A stretch of 26,119 nt of DNA from CAZWHE01 sp964633825 (GTDB taxonomy: Bacteria > Planctomycetota > B15-G4 > CAYZWU01). Of this stretch, positions 15,124-22,821 are shown piece by piece (position 1 is the first letter of the stretch; every line of letters starts with the position of its first letter). The notes under the pieces were generated by a model, which did no database searches, was not told the DNA's origin, and worked only from the letters and a program-made list of their open reading frames with translations. A program made the position numbers and the translations under genes. Where the stretch lies: positions 1 to 26,119 of the forward strand of contig CAZWHE010000042.1 in NCBI GenBank assembly GCA_964633825.1, read 5' to 3'.

Positions 15124-16122
15124 TCAGTGGTTACGGCCGACGAGCCACATGTGGGACGAGAGGTTGTTGTCGGCCAGGAAACGCTGAAACGCTCGGCCCG
15201 TGCTCTCCCATTCGTCGATCAGAATTCGCCTTAAAAAAAGGTGGTTCGACGGGTCGAAATCATTGCTGAGGATCTGCTTTCGCACGAGCTCGGCGTCGAG
15301 CTCTCCCGGTGTCGTCACCTCCACCACCTCGAACCCGTGCCGCTCGACCAGTCGGGAGAGGGATCCGGGGTGGAAATAATTGAGGTGCTCCACGTCCACC
15401 GAGAGCGAGGTCTCCCTGAGGACCGAGATCTCGAAGCCCTTCACGTTGGGGCAGGTGAGGATGAGCAAGCCGCCGGGGGCCAGGATGCGCGAACAGTGGC
15501 GGATGAAGTCCCCGGGATCGAAGAGGTGCTCGATCACCTCGAATGCGGCGATCGCGTCGACCGATCCCTCCTCGATGTCGAGCTCTTCCACGAATTTCTC
15601 GATCACGTCGAGCCCCCGCTTGCGGCACGTTTCGGCCAGGTCGGGCGTGGGCTCGAGGGCGATGATCTCTTCGAAGGCGCCGAGGTTGCGCAGCTCCTCG
15701 CAAAATGTGCCGAAGCCGGACCCCACTTCGAGGAACCGCTCCCGCTTCACGCCGTATCTGTCGCAGATCTCGAGGGTGCGCTCCGCTCTCGGCCGGAAGA
15801 TGTTCTTCCGCCGGCTCTCCTCGGATGCCGGGAAGATGTGCTTGCACCAGTACCGGTAGTTCTCCGAGTTCTCGTAGTACCACTTGATCACTTGGGGAGA
15901 GGGCCGCGGATTGATATACATGGTCTCGCAGTCGGGGCAGAGCGCGAAGGAGAGGGAATATTTTTCGAACACCCCCGAACCGTTCTCGAGACCGCAGGCC
16001 GGGCAGGGGACTGACAGGAATTCGTCGATCCGGGTCAGGAGCCGCTGGATATCGGCGTTGAAGCTTTCCGCCTGGCCGGCCATCAGATCACCGGGCCGGA
16101 TGTCGTCTTCTTTGAACGTCAT
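15124..16122 (-). CDS. SAM-dependent methyltransferase with N-terminal zinc ribbon
   Basis: A 332-residue class I methyltransferase. Residues 40-65 form a four-cysteine zinc ribbon (CPAC at 40-43, CPDC at 62-65), as in the N-terminal domain of several NDP-sugar C-methyltransferases. The SAM-binding motif is FLEVGSGFGTF (130-140), and FEVIEHLFDPGDFIRHCS with APGGLLILTCPN completes the fold. Its ATG (16122) overlaps the stop of the amidotransferase gene by 4 nt, so translation is coupled. It probably methylates a carbon or oxygen of the sugar made by this array. The C-methyltransferase idea comes only from the zinc ribbon; the C-terminal catalytic domain of true TylCIII-type enzymes is not clearly present. 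Confidence 0.86.
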   Translation of the reverse strand: MTFKEDDIRPGDLMAGQAESFNADIQRLLTRIDEFLSVPCPACGLENGSGVFEKYSLSFALCPDCETMYINPRPSPQVIKWYYENSENYRYWCKHIFPASEESRRKNIFRPRAERTLEICDRYGVKRERFLEVGSGFGTFCEELRNLGAFEEIIALEPTPDLAETCRKRGLDVIEKFVEELDIEEGSVDAIAAFEVIEHLFDPGDFIRHCSRILAPGGLLILTCPNVKGFEISVLRETSLSVDVEHLNYFHPGSLSRLVERHGFEVVEVTTPGELDAELVRKQILSNDFDPSNHLFLRRILIDEWESTGRAFQRFLADNNLSSHMWLVGRNH

Positions 16123-17315
16123 GATTCCGCCGCCTGATTGCGGACCGGTCCGAAAGCGGTCGGTTCGCCCCAGATCGTCTCCTTCACCCACTCGCCCTTT
16201 TCGATGCGCCACACGCGGCGGTCGCGGAAGGAGTCGCAGATGAAGTCGAACTCCTCCTCGCTCATGCCCACATATTCGAGCCAGCGCTCCAGGTCGCGGC
16301 GCGGCTTCACGTGATCGTATTTGCGGACCATCTCTATCCCTTCGTCGCGGGTCATGATCCCGGAGCGGATGTCCTTGCACGAGTGGTCCGACCCCCGGCC
16401 GTATCCGAGCTTGACGAACTTCAGGTAGTCGTGGATGCCGTTTTCGTGCATGTCGTCCAGGTTGGAAATAATCCGGTACGTTCGCTCGAAGGGCTGCCGG
16501 GCCGGCTTCCAGTCGTAGAGGTCCATCACCGTCTTGGCGTGGGAGTTCGCGTCCCAGCGGACGAAGTTGCTCATATAGATGCCGCGAACCCCGACGCGGT
16601 CGATCTCCTCGTCCGACGGGTACTGGGCCCATTTGAGGTCCTTCTCGGAGAGGCCCTCTTTCAGGTCGGGCCGTCCCAGCTTCTCGAGCCCGCTGTCGGT
16701 GAAGTCGTGCCAGTCGTAGCCGCGCAGCCCGTGCTCGAGGCGGGTCTTGGCCGTGAACTCGACGAAATCGTTGTACGAGTACATGCCGCCCAGGTCCATG
16801 TAACCGTGCTCGCCCCACATCATGAGCGGGACCTTGTAGCGCACGGCGACCTGGATCGGCGTCGTGAAGATGCCGCAGTGGTTGTGCCAGTTCATGTCGC
16901 CCTGCAGCTTGAAGCCGATGCGGTTCATCTTGATCAGCATGTCGAGGCTCGGGCGGACGATGACGTGGTCGCAGTCGAAGAGGTCGCGCATCCGGTTCAG
17001 GTTGTGCTCCCCCTCGGGGAGATAGTTGTTGCCGTGGTAGGTGACGAGCAGGGGCTTCAGGCCGAGCTCTTTGACGGCGACGTGGGTCTGGAAGTAGCTG
17101 TCCTTGCCGCCGCTCACGGGGATCACGATGTCGTAGTCGCCCGTCGAGCGGTATTCGCCCACGAGCTCTTCGAGCATGGCGAAGCGGGCGTCCCAATCGA
17201 TCTTCTCCCTCTGGGCGGCCACGCGGCACCCGGAGCAGATCCCCTTTTCGTCGAAGGTCAGGGGCGTGGCGGCCACGCTGGGATAGACGCATTTCGTGCA
17301 GTACTGTACGGGCAT
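16119..17315 (-). CDS. pseA: N-acetyl sugar amidotransferase, WbpG/PseA type
   Basis: ATP-dependent enzyme that activates an N-acetyl group on a sugar and replaces its oxygen with nitrogen, giving an acetamidino group; ammonia comes from HisH through HisF. The 398-residue protein starts with a zinc site (Cys6, Cys9, Cys27, Cys30) and then the PP-loop ATPase motif PVSGGKDS (66-73). Further family segments are YHGNNYLPEGEHNLNRMRDL, GDMNWHNHCGIFTTP, WGEHGYMDL and GYGRGSDHSCKDIRSG. GAGGAGGG lies just upstream of the ATG. hisH- and hisF-like genes lie close upstream in the same array, with one GNAT gene between. In Pseudomonas WbpG works with HisH2 and HisF2 on a mannuronic acid; no genes for that sugar are here, so a pseudaminic-type sugar is the likelier substrate. 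A GC-rich imperfect hairpin lies in the 69-nt gap upstream. Confidence 0.9.
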   Translation of the reverse strand: MPVQYCTKCVYPSVAATPLTFDEKGICSGCRVAAQREKIDWDARFAMLEELVGEYRSTGDYDIVIPVSGGKDSYFQTHVAVKELGLKPLLVTYHGNNYLPEGEHNLNRMRDLFDCDHVIVRPSLDMLIKMNRIGFKLQGDMNWHNHCGIFTTPIQVAVRYKVPLMMWGEHGYMDLGGMYSYNDFVEFTAKTRLEHGLRGYDWHDFTDSGLEKLGRPDLKEGLSEKDLKWAQYPSDEEIDRVGVRGIYMSNFVRWDANSHAKTVMDLYDWKPARQPFERTYRIISNLDDMHENGIHDYLKFVKLGYGRGSDHSCKDIRSGIMTRDEGIEMVRKYDHVKPRRDLERWLEYVGMSEEEFDFICDSFRDRRVWRIEKGEWVKETIWGEPTAFGPVRNQAAES

Positions 17316-17384
17316 TCGACAACCCTCCTCGACAAGAGCCTCTTCCCGCCCCGTTCGAAGCGGGCGCGGCGGAGCAAGCGGGGC

Positions 17385-17993
17385 TTACTCCTCGTGAGGG
17401 TCATTCCTATCATAATCGGGGTGGAGAATTCCATACCAGAGATGATCTTCCCATCGCTCCCCGAGCTTGAGCTGCCTGCGGAACCGGCCCTCGAAGGTGA
17501 ACCCGCATTTTTCGAGAACGCGTATGCCGGCGAGGTTCGATTCGTAGACGCCGGCCTGGATCCGGTTGAGCCCGAGCGTCTCGAACCCGAAATCGACCGT
17601 TCTCTCGATCGCTTCCGAAACGTATCCCCGGCCCCAGCAGGAGCGCTCGCCGATGAAATAGGAGATGTCGGCGTGCCTGTGCATGGGATTGATCGGCCCG
17701 AGCTTGATGTTCCCCATGTGGTTTTCGCCCTCTTTTTCGATGACGGCCATGAGGTAGTTGAGCGGGTCGCCCAGCATGGAACGAACGAACTCGGTGATCG
17801 TGTCGATCGACTGGGGATGCCACCGCGTTTCGAGAAAACGGGTCACCGCCTCGTCTTCGAGCCACGAGAGGTAGCGCGGCCTCGCGTCGCCGGGGACGAC
17901 TCGCCGCAGGATCAGCCTGTCCGAATAGAGGCATTCTCCCGGGGGGAGAAGGTCTTTTTCGAAACCGAAGTTTTTCCCTGAGCCGGTCGTCAT
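17385..17993 (-). CDS. GNAT N-acetyltransferase, RimJ/RimL type
   Basis: A 202-residue GNAT enzyme. SDRLILRRVVPGDARPRYLSWL in the N-terminal third is the RimJ/RimL-like opening. MGNIKLGPINPMHRHADISYFIG is the central sheet, GRGYVSEAIERTVDFGFETLGLNRI the acetyl-CoA loop and helix, and SNLAGIRVLEKCGFTFEG the C-terminal strand. These proteins acetylate amino groups of sugars or proteins. The ATG (17993) overlaps the hisF stop by 4 nt, with GGAGG upstream. It lies between hisF and the amidotransferase, so it may add the acetyl group that is later converted to acetamidino, or it may be the true PseH. The two GNAT proteins cannot be separated by sequence alone. Confidence 0.87.
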   Translation of the reverse strand: MTTGSGKNFGFEKDLLPPGECLYSDRLILRRVVPGDARPRYLSWLEDEAVTRFLETRWHPQSIDTITEFVRSMLGDPLNYLMAVIEKEGENHMGNIKLGPINPMHRHADISYFIGERSCWGRGYVSEAIERTVDFGFETLGLNRIQAGVYESNLAGIRVLEKCGFTFEGRFRRQLKLGERWEDHLWYGILHPDYDRNDPHEE

Positions 17994-18799
17994 CTCGCCT
18001 CCTCTTCGTCCCAGAGCCGCACGTCGATTCCGGCCCTGTTCAGCGCCCTTTTGCCCCCGCGATCGGAGAGCTCCTTGAAGTGCCAGATGTTGGCCGCCGC
18101 CGCGGCGGACGCGCCGGCCTTGATCCCCTTGGCGTATTGTTCGTACATCCCCACGCCGCTGCAGGCGATCACGGGTATCGACGTGGCCGAGGCGACGTCG
18201 CGGATCAGGTCGAGGTCGTACCCCGTGCCCGTGCCGTCGCGGTCGATGCTCTGCAGAAGGATCTCGCCGGCGCCGCGCTCCTCGGCCCGGCGGGCCCACT
18301 CGGCGGGCTTCAGCCCCGTGGGAGTCCGCCCCCCGTCGATGAAGACCTCGGCGGCTCCGCCCTCCCCGCGCAGAACGTCGATGCTGACCACGATCGCCTG
18401 GTTTCCGAAAACGCGGGCTCCCTCGGTGATCAGCTCGGGCCGGCGCACCGCCTCGCTGTTGATCGTTATCTTGTCGGCGCCGCGGCTGAAACGATGGTTC
18501 ATCTCCTCCACGGTGGTGATCCGGCCGCCCCAAGTGAGAGGCATGAAACACGTCTTGCTTACCTTGTCGAGGATGGCCAGCGGGTTCCCCATGTCCTTGA
18601 TCTTGTGGTCGTCGCGGCGCATGTCGTACGTCTCGCCCCGGCTGATGTCGAGGTAGATCAGCTCGTCCACGTTCCACTGGTTGAACCGTTCCACCTCGTG
18701 GATCGGGTTGCCGATGATCTGGTGGATCTTGAAGAGCTCGGAGCGGACGAGGAGCCCGTTTTGCAGGAGCAGGACGGGAATGAGTCTGTGTTTCAGCAT
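17990..18799 (-). CDS. hisF: HisF-like cyclase subunit, predicted ammonia conduit for sugar amidation
   Basis: A 269-residue TIM-barrel protein of the HisF family. Canonical HisF opens with IPCLDVKDG; here it is IPVLLLQNGLLVRS (7-20), so the general-acid Asp11 is Leu11 in a gap-free alignment from residue 1. The other catalytic Asp is kept as Asp141 in VVSIDVLRG, and LDISRGE keeps Asp51. Phosphate-binding turns (TWGGRITTVEEM, ACSGVGMYEQ) are present. Loss of Asp11 argues against imidazole glycerol phosphate synthesis and fits the HisF2 type that passes ammonia to WbpG-type enzymes. The gene follows hisH by 9 nt and overlaps the next GNAT gene by 4 nt. It should not be counted as evidence for histidine synthesis. 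Confidence 0.92.
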   Translation of the reverse strand: MLKHRLIPVLLLQNGLLVRSELFKIHQIIGNPIHEVERFNQWNVDELIYLDISRGETYDMRRDDHKIKDMGNPLAILDKVSKTCFMPLTWGGRITTVEEMNHRFSRGADKITINSEAVRRPELITEGARVFGNQAIVVSIDVLRGEGGAAEVFIDGGRTPTGLKPAEWARRAEERGAGEILLQSIDRDGTGTGYDLDLIRDVASATSIPVIACSGVGMYEQYAKGIKAGASAAAAANIWHFKELSDRGGKRALNRAGIDVRLWDEEEAR

Positions 18800-18808
18800 C
18801 GCTCTCTT

Positions 18809-19432
18809 TCAACGGGGCTCTGATTTCAGAAAATTCTTCAGCACGGCCAGCCCCTTTTTCTGGCTCTTCTCGGGATGAAACTGGGTCGCGAAAATGTTGT
18901 CCTTCTCCACGCTCGCGCAGAAATCGATCCCGTAGGAGCACCTTCCGCTCACCAGGGCCGGGTCGTCCGGCCTGAAAACAAAGCTGTGGACGAAGTAGAA
19001 GACGCCGCCCGCCCCCAGGCCTTCGAAGAGGCGACTCCCCTCGGAAAAGACGACGTCGTTCCAGCCGATATGGGGGACGCGCAGCGCGGGATCGTTGTCG
19101 GGGAAGCGCTCCACTTTCCCCGGAATCCAGCCGAGCCCGGAGTGTGCGCCGTGCTCTTCGCCGGCCGTGGCCAGGAGCTGGAGCCCGAGGCAGAGGCCGA
19201 GGAATGGTTTTCCTTTCCGCCTCACCTCGTCCTCGAGCGTTTCGATCCATCCCCTCTTCCTGAGGCTCTCCATGCCGTCGCCGAAAGCGCCCACCCCGGG
19301 CAGCACGATCCTGTCGGCCCCTTCGATCGTTTCGGGGCGGTCGCAGATCTCGGGCGTTGCGCCGATCGCTTCGAAGGCGTTGGCCACCGATCTCAGGTTC
19401 CCCATGCCGTAATCGATGATGGCGATCTTCAC
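18809..19432 (-). CDS. hisH: HisH-like glutamine amidotransferase
   Basis: Glutaminase subunit that releases ammonia from glutamine and hands it to the HisF-like partner. The 207-residue protein has the class I triad: Cys81 in KPFLGLCLGLQLL, and His186 and Glu188 in ATQFHPEKS. IIDYGMGNLRSVANAFEAIG at 5-24 is the standard HisH opening, and PGVGAFGDGM is the oxyanion-side loop. The start is a GTG (19432) overlapping the pseI stop in GTGA; the open frame extends much further upstream inside pseI and is not real coding. Because its partner has lost Asp11, the ammonia probably serves the WbpG/PseA-type amidotransferase rather than histidine synthesis. Confidence 0.93.
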   Translation of the reverse strand: MKIAIIDYGMGNLRSVANAFEAIGATPEICDRPETIEGADRIVLPGVGAFGDGMESLRKRGWIETLEDEVRRKGKPFLGLCLGLQLLATAGEEHGAHSGLGWIPGKVERFPDNDPALRVPHIGWNDVVFSEGSRLFEGLGAGGVFYFVHSFVFRPDDPALVSGRCSYGIDFCASVEKDNIFATQFHPEKSQKKGLAVLKNFLKSEPR

Positions 19433-20484
19433 GACTTCACGAGGCTCCATGCGAGGGGGGTGCCGCGCTCGATGTCGACGGCGGCCCGGCTGCCGAGAAG
19501 GCGGGGCAGAAATTTCGGTTCCAGGCCGTGCCCGGGCCGAATCGACCTGACGTTTTCGGTTGTGAAAGCTTCCCCTTTTTCGATGTCGCGGACAGCGAAA
19601 AGGGAGCGCCGGAAAGCGAGGCCGGCCATCTGGTGCTCCGTCGGGCCGTACCGGATCTTTCCCAGGGCTTTCTCCGCCCGGCGAACGGCCCGGACCATGG
19701 CTTTGAACTCGTCCGGCTCGAGGGAGAAGGCGGCGTCGGGCCCCGCAAAATCCCGTGAGAGGGTCAGGTGCTTTTCGATGATGCACGCTCCCAGGGCCAC
19801 GGCCGCCGCGGGCGCCGCGATACCGAGCGAGTGGTCGGAGAGCCCCGTGACACGGCCGAATGCCTCGGCCATGTGTGGGATGGTGCGCAGGTTCATCGAT
19901 TCGGGCGGGGCGGGATAAGCGCTCGTGCATTTCAGGAGGGCGATCTCCTCGGCGCCCGCGCCGACCGCCGCTTTGACGGCCTCCTCGATCTCGGCGAAGG
20001 TCGCCATACCCGTCGACAGGATCATCGGTTTTCCCGTTCGCGCGATCTTTTCGATCAGGGGAATGTCGACGATCTCGAAGGACGCGACCTTGTATGCCGG
20101 AATCCCCATCTCTGCGAGAAAGTCGACGGCCGTCGGGTCGAAGGGGCTGGAAAAAAGATCGATGCCGAGCCCGTCGGCCGCTTTCTTGAGCTTGGGATGC
20201 CATTCCCAGGGGGTGTGGGCCTCCTTGTAGAGATCATAGAGCGTCCGGCCGTCCCAGAGCGTCCCGCCGCCCACGCGGAAGCACTCCTTGTCCGAATCGA
20301 TGGTGATCGTGTCCGGCCTGTAGGTCTGGAGCTTGACGGCGTCGGCGCCCGCTTCTTTGGCCGTGCGGACCAGCTCGAGCGCCTGGTCGAGCTTCTGGTT
20401 GTGATTGGCCGAGAGCTCGGCGATCACATAGACGGGATGTCCCGGACCGACGGGCTTGTTGTTGATAACGATCTTGTCTGTCAT
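19429..20484 (-). CDS. pseI: Pseudaminic acid synthase (NeuB family, PseI)
   Basis: Condenses PEP with 2,4-diacetamido-2,4,6-trideoxy-altrose to form pseudaminic acid. The 351-residue protein has a TIM barrel, with IAELSANHNQ (21-30), DAVKLQTY (48-55), TLYDLYKEAHTPWEW (81-95), FSSPFDPTAVDFL and GLSDHSLG, and a C-terminal SAF (antifreeze-like) domain from about residue 285. The TLYDLYKEAHTPWEW form is typical of PseI rather than sialic or legionaminic synthases. The start is the ATG at 20484, followed by MTDKIVINNK. The frame also opens 11 codons earlier inside the 193-bp repeat, but family members begin with this strand. The end of the repeat is only 10 nt from the start codon, so its terminal GAGG lies near the ribosome-binding position. 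Confidence 0.93.
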   Translation of the reverse strand: MTDKIVINNKPVGPGHPVYVIAELSANHNQKLDQALELVRTAKEAGADAVKLQTYRPDTITIDSDKECFRVGGGTLWDGRTLYDLYKEAHTPWEWHPKLKKAADGLGIDLFSSPFDPTAVDFLAEMGIPAYKVASFEIVDIPLIEKIARTGKPMILSTGMATFAEIEEAVKAAVGAGAEEIALLKCTSAYPAPPESMNLRTIPHMAEAFGRVTGLSDHSLGIAAPAAAVALGACIIEKHLTLSRDFAGPDAAFSLEPDEFKAMVRAVRRAEKALGKIRYGPTEHQMAGLAFRRSLFAVRDIEKGEAFTTENVRSIRPGHGLEPKFLPRLLGSRAAVDIERGTPLAWSLVKS

Positions 20485-20494
20485 GGCCTTTTTA

Positions 20495-20687
20495 AACCTC
20501 AACTGTGCAAAAAACATCTAGCGCAGACGTGTCAGAGTGCGGCAGATGGTGCCAAATATCGTTTTTTCTGGGCCGCAGCGTATTTAACAATACGTGAGGT
20601 TCAGAAAAAACGATATTTGGTTCCAGATGCCGTGCTATGGCGCGAGGCCCGCCGGTCTGAGCCGATGTTTTTTGCACAGTTGAGGTT
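20495..20687. repeat. 193-bp imperfect palindromic repeat, copy 2
   Basis: This is colinear with copy 1 at 7478-7670. Its outer arms (AACCTCAACTGTGCAAAAAA and the matching reverse complement at the right end) pair perfectly over more than 20 bp. The inner arms CCAAATATCGTTTTTTCTG and CAGAAAAAACGATATTTGG also pair perfectly, around the apical hairpin CGTATT-TAAC-AATACG. It fills most of the 228-nt gap between the class III aminotransferase stop and pseI, inside an otherwise tight array. No coding capacity or transposase is present. Confidence 0.92.
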
Positions 20688-20712
20688 AACGGATTGATTC
20701 GGAAAGCGCATC

Positions 20713-22032
20713 TCAATTCAGGCGGCGGAAACCGGTGTGAGCCGCCGGACCCTTGAGCATCTTTTCCACTCCGCCCTTTTTTCGCGCATCGGCAATGACG
20801 GAAAAAACCTCGTCCACGGCGGCCAGATACGCTTCGATCTCGTCCTCTCCGTGGGCGGCCGAGGCGTAGAAAGCGCCCGTTGCCAGGATGCCGCGCTCGA
20901 GCATGAGCTGCGTGAAAAGGGTCCGCATGGCCTGGCCGTTTTCGTACTGGAAAGTGAAGTGGCTCAGCGGCGCCATCGGTTCGTCCTCGTTCGTCTCCAC
21001 GGCGAGGCACGATCGCTTCGCCGCCTTCCGCCACCCGGCGAGAATCTTCTTGCCCGCTGAAACGAGCAGTTTGGCCGCGCCGATCTCGTCGAATTTCCTG
21101 ATTGTGGCGATCGCGGCGGCAGGCCCGATCCTCTCCGTCCAGTAGGTCGAGCTGATGAACGTCGACTGCGCCGCCTGCATGACGTCCTCTTTTCCGATCA
21201 CAGCCGCCATGGGAAAGCCGTTGCTCATCCCCTTCCCAAAAACGGCCATGTCGGGCGTAACATCCAGCCGCCGGTGAAACCCGCCGCTGCTGACGCGCCA
21301 GGCCGCCGTGATTTCATCGATCACGAGGACGAGTCCGTTCTCGTCGGCCAGGCGCCGCACTCCCTCGAAGAAGCCGGGCTCGGGCGGGATGTTCCTGACC
21401 GGCTCCATCACGATGGCGCCGAGCTCCTTCCCCGTTCGGGCGACGATCTCTTCGAGCTCGTCGAGCCTGTTGTAACGAAAGGGTATGGCCGTGCCCGCCA
21501 GGGCGCGCGGGACGCCGAGGGGCTCCAGGCCGGGCAGGAGCTGGCCGTCGAGTGCGTTTTCATCGGCCAGGTTGGCGGCCAGGTACCAGTCGTGCCAGCC
21601 GTGGTACCCGCAGAAGGCGACCGTGTCCCGGCCGCTCTTCGCGCGGGCGATCCGGACGGCCGCGGCCATGGCCTCGCCCCCCGTGCGCGTGTAGCGAACC
21701 ATGTCGGCCCAGGGATGGATCTCGAGAAGAAGCTCGGCCAGCTCGATCTCTTCGGGGCAGCTGAGCGTGCTCATGCTCCCTCTCTCCACGGCGGCAATCA
21801 CGGCGGCGTTAACGTCGGGGTCGGCGTAACCGAGAATGCACGCCCCGATGCCGCTGTACGACATGTCCAGGTAGCGCTTGCCGTCCAGGTCCCGGATATG
21901 GGCTCCCTTCGCCCTGTCGAAGTGGCACGGCCAGAGCCCGGGAGCGTGAAGCTCCGGTCTCTTCGACAGAAGCTGCGTACCGCCCGGAATGATGCTCCGG
22001 GCCTTTTTGTAATGATCCTGCGTCTTGGACAC
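20713..22032 (-). CDS. Class III aminotransferase (glutamate-1-semialdehyde aminomutase-like)
   Basis: A 439-residue PLP enzyme of the class III aminotransferase family. ARSIIPGGTQLLSKRP (11-26) and GKRYLDMSYSGIGACILGY (51-69) are the substrate-side motifs. GYHGWHDWY (142-150) follows, then VIDEITAAWR (237-246, with Asp239 for the PLP nitrogen) and FGKGMSNGFPMAAVIGK (265-281, with Lys267 as the PLP lysine). Its position inside the Pse array, 10 nt after spsF with a GTG start and GAGG overlapping the spsF stop, makes tetrapyrrole synthesis unlikely. It probably aminates a keto-sugar or nonulosonate intermediate. Canonical pseudaminic acid synthesis needs no second aminotransferase, so this is a sign of an extra amino group. 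Confidence 0.88.
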   Translation of the reverse strand: MSKTQDHYKKARSIIPGGTQLLSKRPELHAPGLWPCHFDRAKGAHIRDLDGKRYLDMSYSGIGACILGYADPDVNAAVIAAVERGSMSTLSCPEEIELAELLLEIHPWADMVRYTRTGGEAMAAAVRIARAKSGRDTVAFCGYHGWHDWYLAANLADENALDGQLLPGLEPLGVPRALAGTAIPFRYNRLDELEEIVARTGKELGAIVMEPVRNIPPEPGFFEGVRRLADENGLVLVIDEITAAWRVSSGGFHRRLDVTPDMAVFGKGMSNGFPMAAVIGKEDVMQAAQSTFISSTYWTERIGPAAAIATIRKFDEIGAAKLLVSAGKKILAGWRKAAKRSCLAVETNEDEPMAPLSHFTFQYENGQAMRTLFTQLMLERGILATGAFYASAAHGEDEIEAYLAAVDEVFSVIADARKKGGVEKMLKGPAAHTGFRRLN

Positions 22033-22042
22033 GTCGTTTACC

Positions 22043-22810
22043 TCATTTATCGTTGCGGCCGGCCGGCCGATCCTTCTTGAGGGATTTTTCGTATCCCTCG
22101 TTGCGCTTGATGTCGGCGTTGATCGCGGCGAGCTCGCTCTTCTCTTCGAGGAGGGCGATCACGTCGCGCATGCCGAAAGCCTCCGATTTCATCTCGTCGA
22201 ACACGGCCCGGACAAAGGCGAGGTCCTCCGCTTCGTCGACGGTCCAGCGCATGTGGGAGTAATCCCTGTCGCATCGGACCGCGCCGAGCCTGAACAGCTC
22301 GGGGTGGTTGACCATGTAGGACGTCACGTGCTCCCTCTCCGACGGGAGCCGGGCTTCCTCGAAAGCCCTCTCCAGGGCGGCGAAGGAAAAGACCTCCGTG
22401 TCGAGGCCGTCGGGATAGGTAGGGGGATGGACGTTGCTCGCATAGTCGTAGGAGCGTTCGAGGAAGAGCGAGACGACCTCGTCGATCAGACCGGGATCGA
22501 TGAGCGGACAGTCCCCGGTGATGCGGGCGATGCTCTGCGCCGAAACAGACCGCGCCGCCCGGTAGTAGCGTTCGAGCACGTCGTCCACGCTCCCGCGGAA
22601 GACGGGGATCCCCGTGGCCCGGCAGAAGCTCTCCACCGGATCGTCCGATCGGTCCGTCGTGGTGGCCACGAGGACGCTCTCCAGCTTTTGCGCTTTCGAG
22701 GCGCGGGTTACTACGTGCCGGAGCATGGGGTGTCCCCCGACCTCGGCCAGGACCTTGCCCGGAAGCCGGGTCGATCCCATGCGCGCCTGGATGATGCCGA
22801 TCGTTTTCAC
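22043..22810 (-). CDS. spsF: SpsF-type cytidylyltransferase, likely CMP-activation of the nonulosonic acid
   Basis: A nucleotidyltransferase of the SpsF family (COG1861), expected to make the CMP-sugar from CTP. The 255-residue protein opens with IIQARMGSTRLPGKVL (6-21), the nucleotide-binding loop with Arg and Lys. VEVATT-type strand VLVATTTDRSDD, GSVDDVLERYYRAA, RITGDCPLIDP with the metal-binding Asp, PDGLDTEVFSF and SEREHVTSYM follow in family order. It stands in for the canonical PseF, to which it is only distantly similar. The GTG at 22810 is preferred because GGAG lies 5 nt upstream; a GTG at 22825 overlapping the aldo/keto reductase stop is the alternative. CMP specificity is inferred from context. 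Confidence 0.87.
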   Translation of the reverse strand: MKTIGIIQARMGSTRLPGKVLAEVGGHPMLRHVVTRASKAQKLESVLVATTTDRSDDPVESFCRATGIPVFRGSVDDVLERYYRAARSVSAQSIARITGDCPLIDPGLIDEVVSLFLERSYDYASNVHPPTYPDGLDTEVFSFAALERAFEEARLPSEREHVTSYMVNHPELFRLGAVRCDRDYSHMRWTVDEAEDLAFVRAVFDEMKSEAFGMRDVIALLEEKSELAAINADIKRNEGYEKSLKKDRPAGRNDK

Positions 22811-22821
22811 CTTTTCTCCAT

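Noticed and set aside
16123..17322. N-terminal extension of the zinc-ribbon methyltransferase through the amidotransferase gene
   Set aside because: It is the alternate frame of the amidotransferase gene; the ATG at 16122 in the ATGA overlap is the natural start.
17990..19432. hisH and hisF as histidine biosynthesis genes
   Set aside because: HisF lacks Asp11, no other his genes are near, and the neighbours are sugar-modifying enzymes including the amidotransferase that uses such a pair.
19433..20203. Long upstream extension of the hisH frame
   Set aside because: The extension lies within pseI in another frame and has no family motifs. HisH homologues start at the GTG at 19432.
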